Positions 5,031 through 7,751 of a stretch of 7,751 nt of DNA are shown in pieces. The DNA is from Candidatus Coliplasma caballi. Lineage in GTDB: Bacteria; Bacillota; Clostridia; Oscillospirales; CAG-382. The translations under genes and the position numbers were made by a program. Below the pieces are notes generated by a model. That model worked only from the letters and a program-made list of their open reading frames with translations, did no database searches and was not told the origin of the DNA. The stretch lies in assembly GCA_018065365.1 (NCBI GenBank), contig JAGHTH010000043.1, positions 1 through 7,751 of the forward strand, given 5' to 3'. The stretch's first letter is position 1. Every line of letters begins with the position of its first letter.

Positions 5031-5798
5031 TCACGAATCTCGCTGTTCAACGTATTCCCCGTCGTGCAAAAGGATCCACGTTTTGTCCGCGGGCATCGTT
5101 TCGGAAAGGCACAGCCGCGCGTTTGCGAGATCACTTCTGTTTACAAATTCCACGGCTTTGGCATATTCGGTACCGCCGGCCACTTTTCGGGAGATCAACC
5201 GTTCCCGAAGATCCTCCTCATCCGCGATGATTCTGACCGTCATGTCCGCAAACATTTGAAGATCACGCCAGCCCGGCTCGTCGAGAAGCAAATAAATTCC
5301 CTCAATCAAAAAAATCTCTCCGTCTACGGTAATTGCGTCTTCTTTGGGGTTGTGCGCCGTCCGATCGTACAGAGGCCAGGTACACACTTCGCCGGACGCG
5401 ACCAAACGGATCCGATCCGTCAGTTTGCCGAGGTCAAACGTTACAGGCGCGCCTTTGATCTCCGTGAGGGGTCGTTCTTCCCCGTCCCGCACGAACGTAT
5501 GTGACAGAAGATCGTTCTGATACCTGTGAAAGCCGTCCATTCCGATCACGGTTAAGGGCAGGATCCCCTCCGTTTGAACGGAAAGCATTTTCAAAAACTC
5601 GCAGAGCGTACTTTTCCCGGCCGCGGGCGGCGCCGCAAGAAGAATCAGAATCCTTTTGCCTTTCTTCTTTCTCAAATCGGTTATTTCACGTAAGAAAGGA
5701 AGAAAAATCTCGTTGATGCTCGTTTGCGTATAGACCGCCTGCACCGGCAAGCCGTTGATTATAAAGGGAAAAACAACCTTGTCGGAACTGTTCATCAT
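5031..5798 (-). CDS. P-loop kinase of the uridine kinase/phosphoribulokinase type (YggC/YFH7-like)
   Basis: 255 residues from the ATG at 5798, with GAGGCGGG just upstream; a second ATG follows directly. About 45 N-terminal residues precede a hydrophobic strand and the Walker A A-P-P-A-A-G-K-S-T (56-64). Lys62 and Ser63 should bind ATP phosphates; the first Gly of the canonical motif is Ala. M-D-G-F-H (87-91) fits the substrate/Mg region of uridine kinase, pantothenate kinase and phosphoribulokinase relatives. Y-D-R-T-A-H-N-P (144-151) and I-E-G-I-Y-L-L-L (165-172, the Walker B-like acidic strand) follow, and R-E-R-L-I-S-R-K (198-205) resembles a lid with Arg residues. This family phosphorylates hydroxyls of nucleosides, sugars or pantothenate; the substrate cannot be told from sequence. 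The gene lies 12 bases after the lipoprotein gene, so the two are probably cotranscribed. About 90 bases separate it from the next gene, with no clear terminator in that gap. Confidence 0.85.
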   Translation of the reverse strand: MMNSSDKVVFPFIINGLPVQAVYTQTSINEIFLPFLREITDLRKKKGKRILILLAAPPAAGKSTLCEFLKMLSVQTEGILPLTVIGMDGFHRYQNDLLSHTFVRDGEERPLTEIKGAPVTFDLGKLTDRIRLVASGEVCTWPLYDRTAHNPKEDAITVDGEIFLIEGIYLLLDEPGWRDLQMFADMTVRIIADEEDLRERLISRKVAGGTEYAKAVEFVNRSDLANARLCLSETMPADKTWILLHDGEYVEQRDS

Positions 5799-5810
5799 AT
5801 CCCGCCTCTG

Positions 5811-7244
5811 TCAGATATCGGAATTTGAAGATTCATCCCAGAACAACTTCATGATCTCATGAACTTCATCCGGATCGTTCTGATACTTCTCTCCGTAAAT
5901 CATCGGTCTCATGAGGATCTCGCCGCCTTTTTCGATCCCTTTTACGCGGACAACAAGTTCGTCTTTGGCATCGTTGATCGTATAGTAGTTACCGTCAAAC
6001 GTTTCAAGCGTGAAGACGGTCCCGTTTCTTTGCATGGTTTCACGTTCGAAATCGCCGTCCCGGAACAGAGATCCGATTGGCTGATCGTCCGAATCGTAGA
6101 AAATAATATCTGCTTTTTTCCCGTTGTTTGAATAAAAACCGGCTTCGGAACGAACTCCTCGTTTCAGAGGATTATCATATTCCAAAAACTCATTGTAACC
6201 GAACTGCCCGCCCTTTTGCGCGTTGAACAGAACAATGCTGTATGTACCGACCGAATGTTCATAAACGACCGAGGCACTCCATTTGACGTTGTCTTTCCGA
6301 TCGTAATAGGAAGAATAGAAGTTCTTGATGATCCCCGTACTCGATTGCATGTATTCCGTCGTACGAACCCAACGATACATTCCGTCCTCTTGAAATGTTA
6401 TGGCGGTATAATACTCCAGAAATCCGTTCTGCTTGTATTCGAAAACTCTCTCCTCGGCAACGAAGTCGCCGATCCGGTGCGTCCATTCCTCACGATCGCT
6501 GGTGCGCGTAACGCCGGTAATGTCCCGATCGCCGTCCCAGTAATAACGCGTGATCTTTTTGTTGCCAACCTGCTGTTCTTCGATTTTTACGGAAGAAAAG
6601 GTCAACGGCAAAAGGGCGCTTACAAATTTCATATCCTCCGACAGTGCGCCTTCGGCAGTTACCGTCAGTTTCTCGCCATCCGACTCACATACGAACGTTC
6701 CGTCGTTTTCAACCGAAAGGTTTTCGCCCTCGCGGGTGTAAGAGAACGACAAATGATCGAAGTCGGCTCTCAAAATGTACGTTTCCAGAATCGCTTCGGG
6801 AGTGATCCCGCTCGCTTTCAGGAATTCTTCCATTGTCAGATCGCCGATCTTTCCGGACCAGCGGGCAGTAATGCAGGAAGCCGCATGCTCGGTGCAGCGG
6901 GAGCGGATCTCGCGATCCAGACCGTCCACAGAAACCTTGATCGTGGACGCGTCTATGGTTACGATGACGGGAAGCAGCATTTCCGATTTCGGAAACGGGA
7001 TCTCTTTACAAACGGAATCCCAACGCATTCCGACCGCGTCGGAAACGTCCGCAATAACTCTCCACGTCCCCTCAATCTCCTGCTCGGCAGTTTCCGCCTC
7101 CGAACTTTCTTCTTCCGAAGATTCCACCGCGGAATCTTCATCGGAAACATTTTCGGAAGATTGCGACGGATCGACTTTTTCACACGACGAAAAAACGCAG
7201 ACCAGCATCGAAAGCGACAGCAAAATCAAAAGTATTCTTTTCAT
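5811..7244 (-). CDS. Ser/Glu-rich lipoprotein of unknown function
   Basis: 477 residues. The N-terminus M-K-R followed by a Leu/Ile-rich stretch and V-F-S-S-C (17-21) is a lipoprotein signal; Cys21 would be lipidated and the protein held on the outer face of the membrane. Phe at -3 of the lipobox is less common than Leu, but the arrangement is otherwise typical. Residues 22-57 are a Ser/Glu/Asp-rich tether. The body starts at I-E-G-T-W-R-V (57-63), reminiscent of lipocalin-like or other beta-barrel lipoproteins in which a G-T-W opens the first strand. The rest is rich in predicted beta strands and aromatic residues. Late segments (roughly 350-430) hold short strand-turn units such as Y-D-S-D-D-Q-P-I-G-S-L-F. 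Mature-region cysteines near 79, 117, 124 and 184 could form disulphides. I recognise no enzyme motif. It lies between the nucleosidase-like gene (59 bases upstream) and the kinase (12 bases downstream), probably in one transcript. The lipoprotein call is firm, the function unknown. Confidence 0.85.
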   Translation of the reverse strand: MKRILLILLSLSMLVCVFSSCEKVDPSQSSENVSDEDSAVESSEEESSEAETAEQEIEGTWRVIADVSDAVGMRWDSVCKEIPFPKSEMLLPVIVTIDASTIKVSVDGLDREIRSRCTEHAASCITARWSGKIGDLTMEEFLKASGITPEAILETYILRADFDHLSFSYTREGENLSVENDGTFVCESDGEKLTVTAEGALSEDMKFVSALLPLTFSSVKIEEQQVGNKKITRYYWDGDRDITGVTRTSDREEWTHRIGDFVAEERVFEYKQNGFLEYYTAITFQEDGMYRWVRTTEYMQSSTGIIKNFYSSYYDRKDNVKWSASVVYEHSVGTYSIVLFNAQKGGQFGYNEFLEYDNPLKRGVRSEAGFYSNNGKKADIIFYDSDDQPIGSLFRDGDFERETMQRNGTVFTLETFDGNYYTINDAKDELVVRVKGIEKGGEILMRPMIYGEKYQNDPDEVHEIMKLFWDESSNSDI

Positions 7245-7303
7245 GAAAACTCAATATCCCCCTGTTTTCGTGATTCTTCCCCCGTAGCGAAAAACCCGGA
7301 TCG

Positions 7304-7751
7304 TTACGATTCGATCGTCGCGATCTTATCGAGGATCTTATCCGCGATCTTCAGGCATTTCTTGGAGGCGTTGTCAAGTTCTTCAAAAAAACCTTCCGCG
7401 CCGTCGTTCAGCCCGTCGGAAACGGCTTTGAATAGGATGCACGGAATCTTGTTGGTGTTGCAGGTAAGGACGATTCCGGCAGATTCCATATCGCAGATAT
7501 CGCCGGCGAACGTGTTATGAAGATAGGTCTTTTCTTCGGCGGTGCCGATAAATTTATCCCCCGAACAGCAGGTAACGAGCGCAAGTTCATCGTTGAGCGT
7601 CAAAGCGTGCTTGACCAGGTTTTCGTTTGTTTTAATGAAAATCGAATCGTATCCGTCCACCTGCCCCACAACCATAGGCAAAAATTCGGAGCAATCGTAT
7701 TTGTAGTGAACAACTCTTTCCACAAGACAAACCTTGAGCTGCTTCATATCC
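7304..7751 (-). CDS. mtnN: 5'-methylthioadenosine/S-adenosylhomocysteine nucleosidase-like protein, N-terminus beyond window
   Basis: The frame is open from the right edge to the TAA at 7304-7306, giving about 149 residues; the family is about 230 long, so roughly 80-90 N-terminal residues lie outside. The ATG at 7747 is internal by comparison with the family. The purine nucleoside phosphorylase (PNP_UDP) fold is shown by S-G-D-K-F-I (62-67 counted from that ATG), D-M-E-S-A (86-90, with Glu88 as the nucleoside ribose-binding Glu) and A-V-S-D (108-111, Asp111 as the general acid acting on the purine). The enzyme hydrolyses methylthioadenosine and S-adenosylhomocysteine to adenine plus the thioribose product, recycling products of methylation and polyamine synthesis. 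The G-Q-V-D-G segment (28-32) fits the family's G-Q-L-P-G position. Another PNP-family hydrolase is possible. It is the most upstream gene of the minus-strand run, 59 bases before the lipoprotein gene; no terminator or promoter is clear in that gap. Confidence 0.8.
   Translation of the reverse strand, partial: DMKQLKVCLVERVVHYKYDCSEFLPMVVGQVDGYDSIFIKTNENLVKHALTLNDELALVTCCSGDKFIGTAEEKTYLHNTFAGDICDMESAGIVLTCNTNKIPCILFKAVSDGLNDGAEGFFEELDNASKKCLKIADKILDKIATIES

Noticed and set aside
7245..7303. Possible hairpin using TTTTTCG and CGAAAA in the gap between the nucleosidase and lipoprotein genes.
   Set aside because: The pairing is short, with a long loop and no U-tract; not supportable as a terminator.
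6216..7520. Long plus-strand open frame (434 codons) opposite the lipoprotein and nucleosidase genes.
   Set aside because: It spans two real genes and their gap on the other strand, with Arg-rich low-quality translation and no motif.
1..7751. CRISPR arrays, insertion sequences, attachment sites or phage genes.
   Set aside because: No regularly spaced repeats, transposase or integrase motifs were seen. The tRNA 3' end showed no duplicated att-like copy within the window.

Overview
The window is a compact bacterial chromosomal segment. It looks like a Bacillota (Clostridia-like) genome, probably from an uncultured gut or rumen lineage. That placement is an inference from three things: the SpoIIE-type phosphatase with an extracytoplasmic sensor, the Ser/Glu-rich linker after a lipobox, and the overall protein style. 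No 16S or other decisive marker is present. Genes are tightly packed, with no unassigned stretch over about 100 bases. I see no transposon, phage gene or CRISPR array.

Plus strand, 1-2270: the 3' part of a formyltransferase-fold gene, cut by the left edge, is followed with a 1-base overlap (TAATG) by a membrane-bound HAMP/SpoIIE-type protein phosphatase. This pair ends at a strong hairpin at 2315-2341 that also serves the convergent minus-strand gene.

Minus strand, 2346-7751, read right to left: the 3' part of a 5'-methylthioadenosine/S-adenosylhomocysteine nucleosidase-like gene (cut by the right edge), a Ser/Glu-rich lipoprotein of unknown function, and a uridine kinase/phosphoribulokinase-type P-loop kinase. 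Next comes a consensus sigma-A/sigma-70 promoter (TTGACA, 16-base spacer, TATAAT) that drives a membrane-anchored cyclophilin, then a cytoplasmic cyclophilin, then tRNA-Arg(CCG) with an encoded CCA, ending at an 11-bp-stem terminator. Last is a BNR/Asp-box sialidase-like protein without a signal peptide.

The clearest transcription unit is promoter > anchored cyclophilin > cytoplasmic cyclophilin > tRNA-Arg > terminator. It places prolyl isomerases on both sides of the membrane and appears to make the tRNA from a protein-coding transcript. The other genes look like metabolic or housekeeping accessories. I find no convincing new defence or mobile system; the findings are unusual gene couplings and sequence details.
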